From Streptomyces carminius (GTDB taxonomy: Bacteria; Actinomycetota; Actinomycetes; Streptomycetales; Streptomycetaceae): a DNA stretch of 64,000 nucleotides. Positions 54,804 through 64,000 of the stretch are shown in pieces; the first letter of the stretch is position 1, and each line of letters starts with the position of its first letter. The DNA is taken from contig NZ_PGGW01000008.1 of NCBI RefSeq assembly GCF_002794255.1, positions 236,465 through 300,464 of the forward strand, in the 5' to 3' direction. A model generated the notes under the pieces. The model saw only the letters and a program-made list of their open reading frames with translations. It was not told the origin of the DNA and did no database searches. A program made the position numbers and the translations under genes.

Positions 54804-55715
54804 TCACCGTCCCACCCGGCCCGTCGCCCGGCCGTCGACGGGGATGTCCAGCCGGCCGGCCACGGTGGTGAGGGTCGCCCCCAAGGGGAGCGCGACCCGG
54901 GTGAGAGCGTGCCGGTCGCCCCGGGTCGGGTCCCGGTTGACGATCAGCACCGGCTTCCCCGCCCGGGCTGCCTGGCGGACGAACCGGAGTCCGGACATCA
55001 CCGTCAGCGAGGAGCCCAGGACCAGCAAGGAGGCCGCCTGACGGACCAGCGTGCGGCAGTGCTCGACCCGCTGTGGCGGGACGGCCTCGCCGAAGAACAC
55101 CACGTCCGGTTTGAGGATGCCGCCGCAGATCGTGCAGGGCACCACGCGGAAGTCCCCGACCTGTTCGTCGGTGAGGTCGGCGTCACCGTCCGGGTTGATT
55201 CCCGCGGCCACCGGCTCGAAGTCCGCATTGGCCTTTGCCAGCCGCCGGGCGAGTTCGCCGCGCGGGCTGGAGGCACCGCAGGAGAGGCAGACCACCCGGC
55301 TCAGGCTTCCGTGGAGTTCCACGACATCCTCGCTGCCGGCGGCCTGGTGCAGGCTGTCGACGTTCTGGGTGATCACACCCGAGAGCAGACCGTGCCGCCC
55401 GAACGCGGCCACGGCCAGGTGCCCGGCGTTGGGGCGGGCGCGGCCGAAGGTGCGCCAGCCCAGGTGGCTGCGCGCCCAGTACCGGCGCCGGGCCCGCGGG
55501 TCGGCGGTGAACTCCTGGTAGGTCATCGGGGTGTGCCGCCCCAGGCTCCCGCCCTCGCCCCGGTAGTCGGGGATGCCCGACTCCGTGGAGATGCCCGCTC
55601 CGCTGAGCACCAGCACGCCGCCGGTACGGAGCGCGTCGGCGACCGGCCCCGGATCCGTGGTGCCCGGCGGCAGGTCCTCGGTGGGGGTCCAGCTCAGTGT
55701 GGGACGCACGCGCAT
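54804..55715 (-). CDS. Sir2 family NAD-dependent protein deacylase (class II, SIRT4-like)
   Basis: A 303-aa sirtuin. NAD-binding motifs GAGISTESGIPDYRGEGG (39-56) and TQNVDSLH (116-123), catalytic His135 in VELHG, and zinc ligands Cys143/146 and Cys194/197. The long insert around 165-190 (AAGINPDGDADLTDEQVGDF) and WARSHLGWRTF are typical of class II (human SIRT4-like) enzymes. TACCCT seven bases before ATG 55715 suggests leaderless mRNA. Divergent from pntA. Confidence 0.94.
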   Translation of the reverse strand: MRVRPTLSWTPTEDLPPGTTDPGPVADALRTGGVLVLSGAGISTESGIPDYRGEGGSLGRHTPMTYQEFTADPRARRRYWARSHLGWRTFGRARPNAGHLAVAAFGRHGLLSGVITQNVDSLHQAAGSEDVVELHGSLSRVVCLSCGASSPRGELARRLAKANADFEPVAAGINPDGDADLTDEQVGDFRVVPCTICGGILKPDVVFFGEAVPPQRVEHCRTLVRQAASLLVLGSSLTVMSGLRFVRQAARAGKPVLIVNRDPTRGDRHALTRVALPLGATLTTVAGRLDIPVDGRATGRVGR

Positions 55716-55782
55716 GCCGCAAGGGTACGGAACAAGCCGCGTTCAGCCGCTCCCGCCGGTCAGCGGAACGGCGGACCGTGCC

Positions 55783-55807
55783 GGTGCGGTGCGGTGCGGT
55801 GCGGTGC
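55783..55807. repeat. Five tandem copies of GGTGC
   Basis: Perfect pentamer array in the divergent sirtuin-pntA intergenic region, followed by degenerate GGC units. Slippage-prone; regulatory relevance unknown. Confidence 0.85.
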
Positions 55808-55994
55808 GGCGCGCTGCGGGCGGAAGCGGCGCGGCGACCGCGCGGTGAGACACAACCACGGCCGTGCCCCATCGGCCCGGGCGGCTGTGGCGGGTAGGTT
55901 CCCACGGTCCGCGTTCACGGGGAACGCACGAGCCCGATGGACACCCCCGTCGCGGACCCCTGTCAGCCGCTCCTGCGAGGAGAGAACCCGAGAG

Positions 55995-57560
55995 ATGTCT
56001 GTACACCAGCTTGCGCACCACCCACCCCAGCGCATCGGCGTAGTGGCCGAGTCGGCTTCCGAGGAGACGCGGGTCGCGGCGACCCCGGCGACGGTACGGC
56101 TGCTGCTGGGCCTCGGCTACGAGGTCGTCGTCGCATCAGGGGCCGGCGAGGCCTCCGGTTTCGCCGACCAGGCCTACCTCGATGCCGGCGCGGAGATCGG
56201 CACGGCCTGGGACGCGGATGTCGTGTTGAAGGTGAACGCCCCCTCCGACGCGGAGATCACCCGGCTGCGTGAGGGCGCGACCGTGGTCGCCCTGCTGTCC
56301 CCGGCACAGAGACCCGGACTGCTCCGGGCGCTCGCCGACGCCGGTGTGACCGCCCTGGCGCTGGACGCGGTGCCGCGCATCTCGCGTGCGCAGTCGATGG
56401 ACGTGCTGTCCTCGATGGCGAACATCGCCGGCTACCGGGCGGTCATCGAGGCCGCCCACGTCTTCGGACGGTTCTTCACCGGCCAGGTCACCGCGGCGGG
56501 TAAGGTGCCGCCGGCGAAGGTGCTGGTGGCCGGAGCGGGTGTGGCCGGTCTGGCGGCGATCGGCGCCGCCTCCAGCCTCGGCGCGATCGTGCGCGCCACC
56601 GATCCGCGGCCGGAGGTCGCCGACCAGGTGAAGTCGCTGGGCGGCGAGTACCTCCCGGTGCGCGTCGCACAGGAGGCGGGCACCGACGGCTACGCCAGGG
56701 CGACCTCCGCCGACTACGACCGTGCCGCGGCCGAGCTCTACCGCGAGCAGGCCGGGGACGTGGACGTCGTGATCACCACCGCGCTGATCCCGGGCCGGCC
56801 GGCACCGCGCCTGCTGACGGCGGGAGACGTGGCCGTCATGAAACCGGGCAGTGTCATCGTCGACATGGCCGCCGCCCAGGGCGGCAACGTCGAGGGCACC
56901 GTGCCGGGGCGCGTGGTGGTCACCGGCAACGGCGTCACCATCATCGGCCACACCGACCTCGCCTCCCGGCTGCCCGCACAGGCCTCGCAGCTGTTCGGCA
57001 CCAATCTGGCGAACCTGGTCAAGCTGCTCACACCCGGCGGGGACGGGCGGCTGGCGATCGACTTCGACGACGCCGTGCAGCGGGCCGTGACCGTGGTGCG
57101 CGACGGCGAGGTCACCTGGCCGCCGCCGCCCGTCGCGGTCTCCGCCGTGCCTGCCGAGCAACCCGCGGCCGCGCCCGCCGCCCCGGAACCCGAACGGCCC
57201 GAACGGCCCGGGCCGGCGCCCGCGGGACGCTTCGGGCTGATCACGCTCGGCATGGCCGCGGTGTTCGGGCTGGTGGCCTTCGCCCCCGCGCAGCTCGCGG
57301 AGAACTTCACGGTGTTCACGCTGGCGGTGGTGATCGGCTACTACGTCATCGGAAAGGTGCACCACGCGCTGCACACGCCGCTGATGTCGGTGACCAACGC
57401 GATCTCCGGGATCGTCGTGATCGGCGCCCTGCTGCAGATCGGGCACGGCAGCCGGATCGTCACCGCGCTGTCCTTCGCGGCGATCCTGCTGACGAGCGTC
57501 AACATCTTCGGAGGCTTCGCCGTCACCCGCCGCATGCTGTCCATGTTCTCGAAAGGTTGA
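55995..57560 (+). CDS. pntA: NAD(P) transhydrogenase subunit alpha
   Basis: A 521-aa subunit of the proton-translocating transhydrogenase. Residues 10-380 are the NAD(H)-binding domain I (RIGVVAESASEETRVAATPA; AGAGVAGLAAIGAASSLGAI; VVTGNGVTIIGHTDLASRLP). A Pro/Ala linker (about 385-420) leads to four membrane helices (FGLITLGMAAVFGLVAFAPA onwards), so the alpha1 and alpha2 parts are fused as in E. coli. GGAGAGAACC precedes ATG 55995. The beta gene follows after six bases. Confidence 0.96.
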   Translation: MSVHQLAHHPPQRIGVVAESASEETRVAATPATVRLLLGLGYEVVVASGAGEASGFADQAYLDAGAEIGTAWDADVVLKVNAPSDAEITRLREGATVVALLSPAQRPGLLRALADAGVTALALDAVPRISRAQSMDVLSSMANIAGYRAVIEAAHVFGRFFTGQVTAAGKVPPAKVLVAGAGVAGLAAIGAASSLGAIVRATDPRPEVADQVKSLGGEYLPVRVAQEAGTDGYARATSADYDRAAAELYREQAGDVDVVITTALIPGRPAPRLLTAGDVAVMKPGSVIVDMAAAQGGNVEGTVPGRVVVTGNGVTIIGHTDLASRLPAQASQLFGTNLANLVKLLTPGGDGRLAIDFDDAVQRAVTVVRDGEVTWPPPPVAVSAVPAEQPAAAPAAPEPERPERPGPAPAGRFGLITLGMAAVFGLVAFAPAQLAENFTVFTLAVVIGYYVIGKVHHALHTPLMSVTNAISGIVVIGALLQIGHGSRIVTALSFAAILLTSVNIFGGFAVTRRMLSMFSKG

Positions 57561-57566
57561 GCCGAG

Positions 57567-59033
57567 ATGACCCCCATGACGGCCTCCCACGCGGCCGACC
57601 TGGTCGCCGCCCTGCTGTTCGTCCTCAGCCTGGCCGGCCTGTCCCAGCACCGCACCTCCCGTGCCGGCATCGTCTACGGCATCGCCGGCATGGCCCTCGC
57701 GCTGGCCGCCACGGTTGTGGTGGCGGCGCGCAGTATCACCGCCGGCGCGGTGGCGCTGATCGTGTCGGCCATGGCACTCGGTGCGGTGATCGGCCTGTGG
57801 CGGGCCCGCCGGGTCGAGATGACGCAGATGCCCGAACTGATCGCGATGCTGCACAGCTTCGTCGGCCTGGCCGCGGTACTGGTGGGCTGGAACAGCTACC
57901 TGGAGGTGGAGGCGCACGGCACGGCGCAGGCCCGGATCGGCGCCGGCCTGCTGGGCATCCACCGCGCCGAGGTGTCCATCGGCGTCTTCATCGGCGCGGT
58001 CACCTTCACCGGCTCGATCGTCGCGTTCCTGAAACTCTCGGCACGGATCGACTCCCGCCCGCTGGCGCTGCCGGGCAGGAACGCGCTGAACCTCGGCGCG
58101 CTCGGCGCCTTCGCCGCACTGACCGCCTGGTTCACGATCAGCCCGAGCCTGCCGCTGATGATCGCGGTGACCGTGCTCGCGCTGGCGCTGGGCTGGCACC
58201 TGGTCGCCTCGATCGGCGGCGGCGACATGCCCGTCGTCGTCTCCATGCTGAACAGCTACTCGGGCTGGGCGGCGGCCGCGGCCGGCTTCCTGCTCGACAA
58301 CAACCTGCTCATCGTCACGGGCGCGCTCGTCGGCTCCTCCGGCGCCTACCTGTCCTACATCATGTGCAAGGCGATGAACCGCTCCTTCCTCTCCGTCATC
58401 GCGGGCGGTTTCGGCGTCGAGGCGCCGGCCGGTGGTGGGGAGGCGCGGGGTGAGTACCGCGAGGTGCGCGCCGCGGAGGTGGCCGGGATGCTCGCCCGGG
58501 CCCGCTCGGTGGTCATCACCCCCGGCTACGGCATGGCCGTCGCCCAGGCCCAGCATCCGGTCGCGGAGCTGGCGCGGCGGCTGCGCGAGCGGGGCGTGGA
58601 GGTCCGCTTCGGTGTCCACCCCGTCGCCGGCCGTCTGCCCGGGCACATGAACGTGCTGCTGGCCGAGGCGAAGGTGCCCTACGACATCGTCCTGGAGATG
58701 GACGAGATCAACGACGACTTCGCCGACACCTCGGTCGTGCTGGTCATCGGGGCGAACGACACCGTCAACCCGGCCGCGACGGAGGACCCGGACAGTCCGA
58801 TCGCCGGCATGCCGGTGCTGCGGGTCTGGGAGGCCGGACAGGTCGTCGTCTTCAAGCGGTCCATGGCCTCCGGCTACGCGGGCGTGCAGAACCCGCTGTT
58901 CTTCCGTGAGAACAGTGCCATGCTCTTCGGCGACGCCAGGCAGAGCGCGGAGGAGATCCTGCACGCGCTGGGCACCGGCAAGCGTCACGAGGCGGCCCCG
59001 GCCGCGCGCCAGGCGACAGGCGCCGACCGGTGA
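57567..59033 (+). CDS. pntB: NAD(P) transhydrogenase subunit beta
   Basis: A 488-aa subunit. About nine membrane helices (residues 5-285) form the proton channel ([40 protein letters not shown]), and residues 300-480 form the NADP(H)-binding domain III ([49 protein letters not shown]). With PntA it uses proton motive force to reduce NADP+ with NADH. Ends in an Ala/Arg tail. Confidence 0.97.
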   Translation: MTPMTASHAADLVAALLFVLSLAGLSQHRTSRAGIVYGIAGMALALAATVVVAARSITAGAVALIVSAMALGAVIGLWRARRVEMTQMPELIAMLHSFVGLAAVLVGWNSYLEVEAHGTAQARIGAGLLGIHRAEVSIGVFIGAVTFTGSIVAFLKLSARIDSRPLALPGRNALNLGALGAFAALTAWFTISPSLPLMIAVTVLALALGWHLVASIGGGDMPVVVSMLNSYSGWAAAAAGFLLDNNLLIVTGALVGSSGAYLSYIMCKAMNRSFLSVIAGGFGVEAPAGGGEARGEYREVRAAEVAGMLARARSVVITPGYGMAVAQAQHPVAELARRLRERGVEVRFGVHPVAGRLPGHMNVLLAEAKVPYDIVLEMDEINDDFADTSVVLVIGANDTVNPAATEDPDSPIAGMPVLRVWEAGQVVVFKRSMASGYAGVQNPLFFRENSAMLFGDARQSAEEILHALGTGKRHEAAPAARQATGADR

Positions 59034-59372
59034 TCCGGCCCCGGGCTCGTCCACCGTCCCGCAGGCCGTGACCCGGATCGACGTGACGGTCCGGCCGCGC
59101 GGGCCCGGCCGGCTGCGGTGCCCGGCGATACGGGGCGCAACCGGCCGGAGCCGCGCGCTGTTCGAGGACGACTCCTTCGCCGGTCCCGAGCCGCCGGCAG
59201 TGGCGGCCCTCCGGACCACAGCGTGCCGGCCTCCGTGCGGACGGGCCCCGGCACGCGCTCACCGCCGACCGGGCGCGGTGTTCGGTGCCCTGCGTCTTGA
59301 CGTCACGTTCCCGGCGGCGGGCGGTCCACAGGTGGAGGATCCTCGCCCGTGGACCGCGTGGTGCCGTGCGAA
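59034..59372. other. Intergenic region with candidate terminator
   Basis: 339 bases between convergent pntB and the SCO2400-like gene. GCGTGCCGG (59221-59229) pairs with 59248-59256 across an 18-base loop and may end one or both transcripts. No gene seen. Confidence 0.45.
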
Positions 59373-60218
59373 TCAGCCCAGGCACAGGGCGAACAGGCAG
59401 ATCTCCGCCGGTGGCGACGTCGGCCCCGGCGGGGAGGCAGACCGCGAGGCTCCCGGGGCCGCGGTGCCGTCGGCCCCGGGAGCGGACGGCTGCTCCGGGG
59501 CCGTACCGGAGCCGTCGGGAGTCGTCGCGCCGGGGGTTGATGGCACGGCTCCCGACGGAGGAGCCGTCGTGGTCGCCGGGTGCGGGGAGACCGCGGGATC
59601 CGGCATGAGGACGTCCCCCATACCCCACTGCGCACGGGGCGCCACCACCAGAGGTCCCCGGCGCGGGGTACCGGCCGTCGGTGACGGTGACGGTGCGGGG
59701 GAGACGGGGCGGGCGGGCCGGAGCGTCTCCTCCGTTGCCCGCGCCTTCGCGGTGTCCATGCCGTCGTCCGGCGCCGCCGCCTGCACCCGGCCGGTGGAGG
59801 GCCGTTCCACCGTCGCGACGGCCAGGCCGCCTCCGACGAGTGCGACGGCGGTGGCGACCACGGCCCGGCGCCGGGTCTTCTTCCACCGGGGCGGCAGGCC
59901 TCGACACACCGTAGGGCCCTGCCGGGCAGGGGGTGCTCCCCCGACGCCGCCGGATGTTCCGGGGGGAGGGCCCTCCTCCCCGCCGGCCCCGGGCAGTGCC
60001 TCCTCACGCGGCGGGCCGTCGCGCCGGGCGGCCGGCGCCGTGGCCCCCCGCGCCCCCGTCTCGCCCGACGCGTCGTCCTTCACCGCAGAGGCGGCGGGCC
60101 GGGCCGGGAGGATGCCGCTGTCGGTGATACGCGGGGCGATGTCCGGTGCGTAGGCGGCGCACCCGGGACACACCAGGGCCCCGTCGAGATGGCGGCGGCA
60201 CGAGGAGCAGTAGTCCAT
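59373..60218 (-). CDS. SCO2400-like zinc-ribbon membrane protein
   Basis: A 281-aa protein starting MDYCSSCRRHLDGALVCPGC, with two Cys pairs forming a zinc ribbon. A Pro/Gly/Ala linker, then one hydrophobic helix after KKTRRR (about 121-138), then a Pro/Ser/Thr-rich extracellular tail ending ICLFALCLG. This layout matches the streptomycete-specific SCO2400 family of unknown function. AGGAAGA precedes ATG 60218. Confidence 0.85.
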   Translation of the reverse strand: MDYCSSCRRHLDGALVCPGCAAYAPDIAPRITDSGILPARPAASAVKDDASGETGARGATAPAARRDGPPREEALPGAGGEEGPPPGTSGGVGGAPPARQGPTVCRGLPPRWKKTRRRAVVATAVALVGGGLAVATVERPSTGRVQAAAPDDGMDTAKARATEETLRPARPVSPAPSPSPTAGTPRRGPLVVAPRAQWGMGDVLMPDPAVSPHPATTTAPPSGAVPSTPGATTPDGSGTAPEQPSAPGADGTAAPGASRSASPPGPTSPPAEICLFALCLG

Positions 60219-60510
60219 CTGCGGTCTTCCTGGGTCGGCTTCACCGTCGGCCTGCCCGGGCCACGGCCTGGTCACGTCCGTACCTGCGTGAACGGCCAGC
60301 AAGGCTATCGGGGCGTTCGAAAAGGTACGTGCAGCGTGTGTGGCATTCCTGCGCAGATTCTCCGGGCACTTCGCGCCCGCCGTACGTGGCCGCGTGCCGG
60401 GGGCGGCTGAAAAGCGGTTCCGGACCGGGAGGGCCGGGGTCGGCTTCCCGAGCGTGTGCGCCGTCTCGGGACTCGCCCGCCCGGTGTCCGTCCGGGATGC
60501 CGGTGCGCGG

Positions 60511-61191
60511 TCAGGGCGTGAGCGGGGTCACCTGCACCAGCCCTGTCTGGTAGGCGATGACGACCAGTTGGGCGCGGTCGCGGGCGCCCAGCTTCGCCAT
60601 CGCCCGGTAGATGTGGGTGCGTACGGTCAGCGGGCTGAGGGTGAGTGTCTCGGCGATCTCGGTGTTGGACTTGCCCTCGGCGGCCATGGCCATCGTCTCG
60701 CGTTCGCGAGCGGTGAGTTCCGACAGGTGCTGTGCGGACACGGGCTGTGCGCCGGGGGCGGGTGTCACGAGGAAGTTCGCGATGAGGGTGCGGGTCGCGG
60801 TGGGGGACAGGAGGGCCTCGCCGGAGGCCACCGTGCGCAGGCCGGCCAGCAGGGTGTCGGTGGTGACGTCCTTGCCGAGGAATCCGCTGGCGCCGGCGCG
60901 CAGCGCCTGGGCGACGTAGTCCTCGGTCTCGAACGTCGTCAGGATGAGGACGCGGGTGGCGGACAGCTCCGGGTCGGCGCAGATCGCGGAGGTGGCGGCG
61001 AGGCCGTCCGTGCCCGGCATCCGGATGTCCATGAGGACGATGTCGGGGCGGTGGGTGCGGGCCAGGTACACCGCCTCCGCGCCGTCGGAGGCCTCACCGA
61101 CCACGGTCATGTCCTCACAGGAGTCGACCAGCATCCGGAAGGTTGCCCGTAGCAAGGTCTGGTCGTCGGCGAGCAGCACCCTGATGGTCAT
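60511..61191 (-). CDS. NarL/FixJ-type response regulator
   Basis: A 226-aa response regulator. Receiver domain 1-120 with Asp55 as phosphoacceptor (IVLMDIRMPG), Asp9/Asp10, and Lys in FLGKD. The LuxR HTH occupies about 155-220 (LTARERETMAMAAEGKSNTE, TVRTHIYRAMAKLG). ATG 61191 overlaps the kinase stop (ATGA), so it pairs with that kinase. Confidence 0.95.
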   Translation of the reverse strand: MTIRVLLADDQTLLRATFRMLVDSCEDMTVVGEASDGAEAVYLARTHRPDIVLMDIRMPGTDGLAATSAICADPELSATRVLILTTFETEDYVAQALRAGASGFLGKDVTTDTLLAGLRTVASGEALLSPTATRTLIANFLVTPAPGAQPVSAQHLSELTARERETMAMAAEGKSNTEIAETLTLSPLTVRTHIYRAMAKLGARDRAQLVVIAYQTGLVQVTPLTP

Positions 61192-62450
61192 GCTTTTTCT
61201 CCTGTTGGATTGTCTGCGGCTTCCGAAGGCGCTTCGGGTGTGGCGGTCGGAAGCGGCAGGCTGGCCGCGACTTCGAAGCCGCCTCCTGGACGGGGTCCCG
61301 CGCGGAGTTCACCGCCTGCGGTGTGGGCGCGTTCCCGCATGCCCATGATGCCGAAGCCCCGGACCGGCGCGGCTGCGGCAACGGTACTGCCGGACGGCCC
61401 GTCGTTGGTGACCGTGATCAGCAAACGGGATTCCTGGTAGGTGAGATGTACGCGCGCCGAGTCCGCGGCGGCGTGCTTGGTGACGTTGGTGAGCGCCTCC
61501 TGCACGATCCGGAACGCGGTCAGGTCCACTCCGGAGGTGAGCGGACGGAACTCGCCCGTCGTGGTGACCGTGACGGCGAGCCCCGCGGACGCGCACGCCG
61601 AGACCAGTTCGGGCAGACGGGCGAGGCCGGGAGAGGGTTCCAGCGGGGCGGCGGCCGGGGCGCTGCTGTGGCGCAGCACTCCCAGCGTGGCTTTCAACTC
61701 GCGCAGTGCGGAGGACGTGGTGTCGGTCAAGCTGGTGAGAATCTTCTTCGTCTGTTGCGGATTGGTGAGGGCGAAGTGCGAGGCCGTGCCTGCCTGGGCG
61801 TTGGCCAGGGCCAGGTGATGAGCCACGACGTCGTGCAGCTCGCGGGCGATGCGCATGCGTTCCTCGGTGGCACGCCGCCGTGCCTCCTCCTCCCGGGTCC
61901 GCTCGGCGTGTTCGGCACGGGCCTGCACCGACGCCAGGTAGGCGCGCCGCAGTCTGGTCATGCTGCCGGCGGCGAGCGGCAGGAGCAGCCAGAAGCAGTA
62001 GCCGATGGACCGTGGTACGGGGGAGGAAGCGTAAGTGGGGTCGAAGACCGCTGACGCGGCCATCAGAGCCGCTGCCGTGGTGACGCTGTAGAAGCGTGCG
62101 GTCCTGAGGCCGGTATGCGTGGTCAACCAGTACATCGCCGCCATGACGGGGGCCAGCAGCAAAGGGGTCAGCACGTACTCCAGCGCGGTGACGACCACGA
62201 TGCACACCGCGTTCACGACGGTGACGGTCCGCGGATGGCTTCGGTGTTTGAACAGGGCGAGACACGAGACTCCCATGACGACCAGGACGGTGGTGTCCCG
62301 CTGAGGCGGGGCGGCGCCCGGCCTGGTGAGACCACTGCCCACGATCGCGCAGGCCGTCACCACAAGGACCAGGACCGCGTCGACGACGCGAGGATGGCGG
62401 TCGGCGTATCGCTCGAAACGGTCGGTGTAACGCTCAGGGCTGGTACTCAT
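61188..62450 (-). CDS. Sensor histidine kinase (HisKA_3 type)
   Basis: A 420-aa kinase with about five or six membrane helices in residues 22-165 and no large extracellular domain. HisKA_3 box ERMRIARELHDVVAHHLALA with His206; HATPase with LTNVTKHA, TVTNDGPSG and GFGIMGMRERAHTAGGE. Such intramembrane-sensing kinases often respond to envelope or membrane stress. Located just downstream of the MMPL transporter, which it may regulate. Confidence 0.95.
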   Translation of the reverse strand: MSTSPERYTDRFERYADRHPRVVDAVLVLVVTACAIVGSGLTRPGAAPPQRDTTVLVVMGVSCLALFKHRSHPRTVTVVNAVCIVVVTALEYVLTPLLLAPVMAAMYWLTTHTGLRTARFYSVTTAAALMAASAVFDPTYASSPVPRSIGYCFWLLLPLAAGSMTRLRRAYLASVQARAEHAERTREEEARRRATEERMRIARELHDVVAHHLALANAQAGTASHFALTNPQQTKKILTSLTDTTSSALRELKATLGVLRHSSAPAAAPLEPSPGLARLPELVSACASAGLAVTVTTTGEFRPLTSGVDLTAFRIVQEALTNVTKHAAADSARVHLTYQESRLLITVTNDGPSGSTVAAAAPVRGFGIMGMRERAHTAGGELRAGPRPGGGFEVAASLPLPTATPEAPSEAADNPTGEKA

Positions 62451-62503
62451 ACGGTTCTCCGGTCGGTGCTCTGGAACACGTCGCCGTCCGCCTCCACGGA
62501 CGG

Positions 62504-62543
62504 CCGCCGGGGCCCCGTGTCATCCAACACGGGACCCCGGCGG
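62504..62543 (-). terminator. 17-bp hairpin after the MMPL gene
   Basis: 62504-62520 pairs with 62527-62543 with a single mismatch and a 6-base loop, between the MMPL stop (62560) and the kinase start (62450). Confidence 0.72.
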
Positions 62544-62559
62544 AAAAGAAGCGGCCGTG

Positions 62560-64000
62560 TCAGGTGCGGGATACCTCCCGGCCGGTCGTCGTCCCGGCCG
62601 ATCGCGGGTCTGCCGCGGCGGGCCGCTGGTCGAGTGCCTCGCCCTCCACGTCGACGCGGGGCAGCAGCCTGTCCAGCCGGCCCGGCAGCCACCAGGCCCT
62701 GTGCCCCAGAAGGGCGAGGACGGCGGGCACGATCGCCATCCGCACGACGAAGGCGTCGAACAGGATGGCCGAGGCGAGTCCGAACCCGATCATTTTGATC
62801 ATGGAGTCGCTCTCGCCGATGAATCCGGCGAAGACCGCGACCATGATCAGTGCGGCGGCCACGACGACCCGGGCACTGTGCCGGAACCCGCTGATGACCG
62901 CCTGGTGGGGCGATTCGCCGTGGACGTACGCCTCGCGCATCCGGGAGACGAGGAAGACCTCGTAGTCCATGGCCAGGCCGAAGACGATGCCCACCAGGAA
63001 GATCGGCATCAAACTCATGATCGGGCCCGTGTGCTCGGCTCCCAGCAGTTCGGCGCCGTGGCCCTGCTGGAAGACGAGGACGACCACGCCCAGGGAGGCC
63101 AGCACCGACAGCAGGTATCCCAGGGCCGCCTTCAGCGGGACGAGCAGGGACCGGAAGACCAGCAGCAGCAGTACGACCGCAAGGCCCACGACAACGATCA
63201 GGTAGGGGACCAGAGCGGACTGCACCTTCTCGGCGATGTCGATGTCGACAGCGGTGGTGCCGGTGACGGCGAACGTCACCCCGGTCCGGGACTCGATCGC
63301 GGGCCGGTCGTTCCGGATGGACGTGACCAGGTCCTTGGTCTTCTCGTCGGTCGGTGCCGTGGACGGCACGGCCTGGAAGACAGCCGTGTCCCCTGCCTTG
63401 TTGAAGCGGGGCGAGGAGACGGAGACGACCCCCTCGGTGCCGCCGATCCGCTGTGCGACAGACTCGACGGCGCTCTTCGCGCCGGCGGTGCCCTTCGCGT
63501 CCACGACGATGGTCAAGGGTCCGTTGAAGCCCGGCCCGAAAGCCTCGGCCAGCGCGTCGTAGGCCCGGCGCTCGGTGGTGGAGGTCGGTTTGGCCTCGTC
63601 CCCGGGGTTGCCGAGCTGCAGGTCCATGGCCGGCAGCGCGAGAGTCCCCAGCCCCGCCACGCCGAGCAGCAGCACGGGCAGCGGGCGCCGCAGGACGAAC
63701 CGCGCCCAGCGGGTGCCCCCGTTGTTCCGGGTGTCCTGTTCCTCGGCCTGTCCGCCCTTGCGGGCCCGCCGCGTGAGCACGGCGTTCGGCCAGAAACCGA
63801 GGAACGCCGGGACCAGCGTCAGCGCGATCAGCACGGCGACGACGACCGCGCCCGCCGCGGCCAGCCCCATCTTGGTGAGCATCGGGACGCCGACCACCGC
63901 GAGTCCGGCCAGCGCGATGACGACGGTGAGCCCGGCGAACACCACCGCGGAACCGGCCGTGCCGACCGCCAGCCCGACCGCCTCCTGCGGCGCACGGCCC
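62560..64000 (-). CDS. MMPL family transporter, C-terminal part, cut by right window edge
   Basis: 480 codons of an RND-type MMPL transporter. The reading frame is open to the window edge (RAPQEAVGLAVGTAGSAVVF upstream of any start), so the N-terminal third is missing. Membrane helices, the inter-repeat pattern GLAMDYEVFLVSRMREAYVH with its Asp-Tyr proton-relay pair, and VGDEAKP-like extracytoplasmic parts are visible. Probably exports lipids, siderophores or drugs. The C-terminal tail is hydrophilic (RLDRLLPRVDVEGEALDQRP). Next to a two-component system that may control it. Confidence 0.93.
   Translation of the reverse strand, partial: GRAPQEAVGLAVGTAGSAVVFAGLTVVIALAGLAVVGVPMLTKMGLAAAGAVVVAVLIALTLVPAFLGFWPNAVLTRRARKGGQAEEQDTRNNGGTRWARFVLRRPLPVLLLGVAGLGTLALPAMDLQLGNPGDEAKPTSTTERRAYDALAEAFGPGFNGPLTIVVDAKGTAGAKSAVESVAQRIGGTEGVVSVSSPRFNKAGDTAVFQAVPSTAPTDEKTKDLVTSIRNDRPAIESRTGVTFAVTGTTAVDIDIAEKVQSALVPYLIVVVGLAVVLLLLVFRSLLVPLKAALGYLLSVLASLGVVVLVFQQGHGAELLGAEHTGPIMSLMPIFLVGIVFGLAMDYEVFLVSRMREAYVHGESPHQAVISGFRHSARVVVAAALIMVAVFAGFIGESDSMIKMIGFGLASAILFDAFVVRMAIVPAVLALLGHRAWWLPGRLDRLLPRVDVEGEALDQRPAAADPRSAGTTTGREVSRT

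Noticed and set aside
56136..59219. 1027-codon open frame opposite pntAB
   Set aside because: Antisense shadow rich in Asp/His/Arg/Gly; pntA and pntB are intact on the plus strand.

Overview
The window is chromosomal DNA from a Streptomyces-type actinomycete. The evidence is very high GC with G/C-biased third codon positions, frequent GTG and TTG starts, four-base stop/start overlaps, many apparently leaderless genes, an intact whiE-type spore-pigment cluster, SARP regulators, an Lsr2-type DNA-binding domain and a near-perfect ArgR box.

Layout. 1-5111: edge of an unknown gene, a CtaG-like/DUF2243 membrane pair, a SpoIIE-type phosphatase, a lipoprotein and a GNAT acetyltransferase. 5179-19573: a complete group 1h (actinobacterial, high-affinity) [NiFe]-hydrogenase locus. 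A nine-gene leftward operon carries the small and large subunits, a NifU-like protein, DUF5947, a 69-aa protein, DUF6084, a 405-aa protein, the maturation protease and DUF6893. The divergent hypABFCDE operon builds the NiFe(CN)2CO site. A small SARP regulator follows on the same strand as hyp. 20791-36823: mixed regulators and stress genes (MFS/GlxA-family pair, RafH-like ribosome hibernation factor with two C-terminal domains, DUF4360 secreted protein near a perfect CebR operator, large SARP-NB-ARC-TPR protein, AraC/DUF2000 pair, WGR-repeat protein) and small conserved proteins. 36862-42993: a decayed accessory stretch with a NUDIX gene, a radical-SAM pseudogene, a SUKH-Lsr2 fusion, IS1380 and IS3 scraps, an Imm35/YrhB gene and a frameshifted DUF3885-like gene. 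43189-50544: whiE-type aromatic PKS cluster (hydroxylase divergent from ORFI-VII). 50660-64000: secreted GH5 endoglucanase, argG with ArgR box, class II sirtuin, pntAB transhydrogenase, SCO2400-like protein, a NarL-type two-component system and the 3' part of an MMPL transporter.

How it works together. The left half encodes atmospheric or trace H2 uptake with its full maturation set; such enzymes are associated with dormancy or sporulation in streptomycetes, which fits the ribosome-hibernation factor and the spore-pigment genes in the same neighbourhood. Very long perfect hairpins, probably intrinsic or bidirectional terminators, separate most convergent transcription units (290-357, 24443-24486, 30847-30902, 43055-43117, 50599-50643). 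No rRNA, tRNA, CRISPR array or intact insertion sequence was seen.
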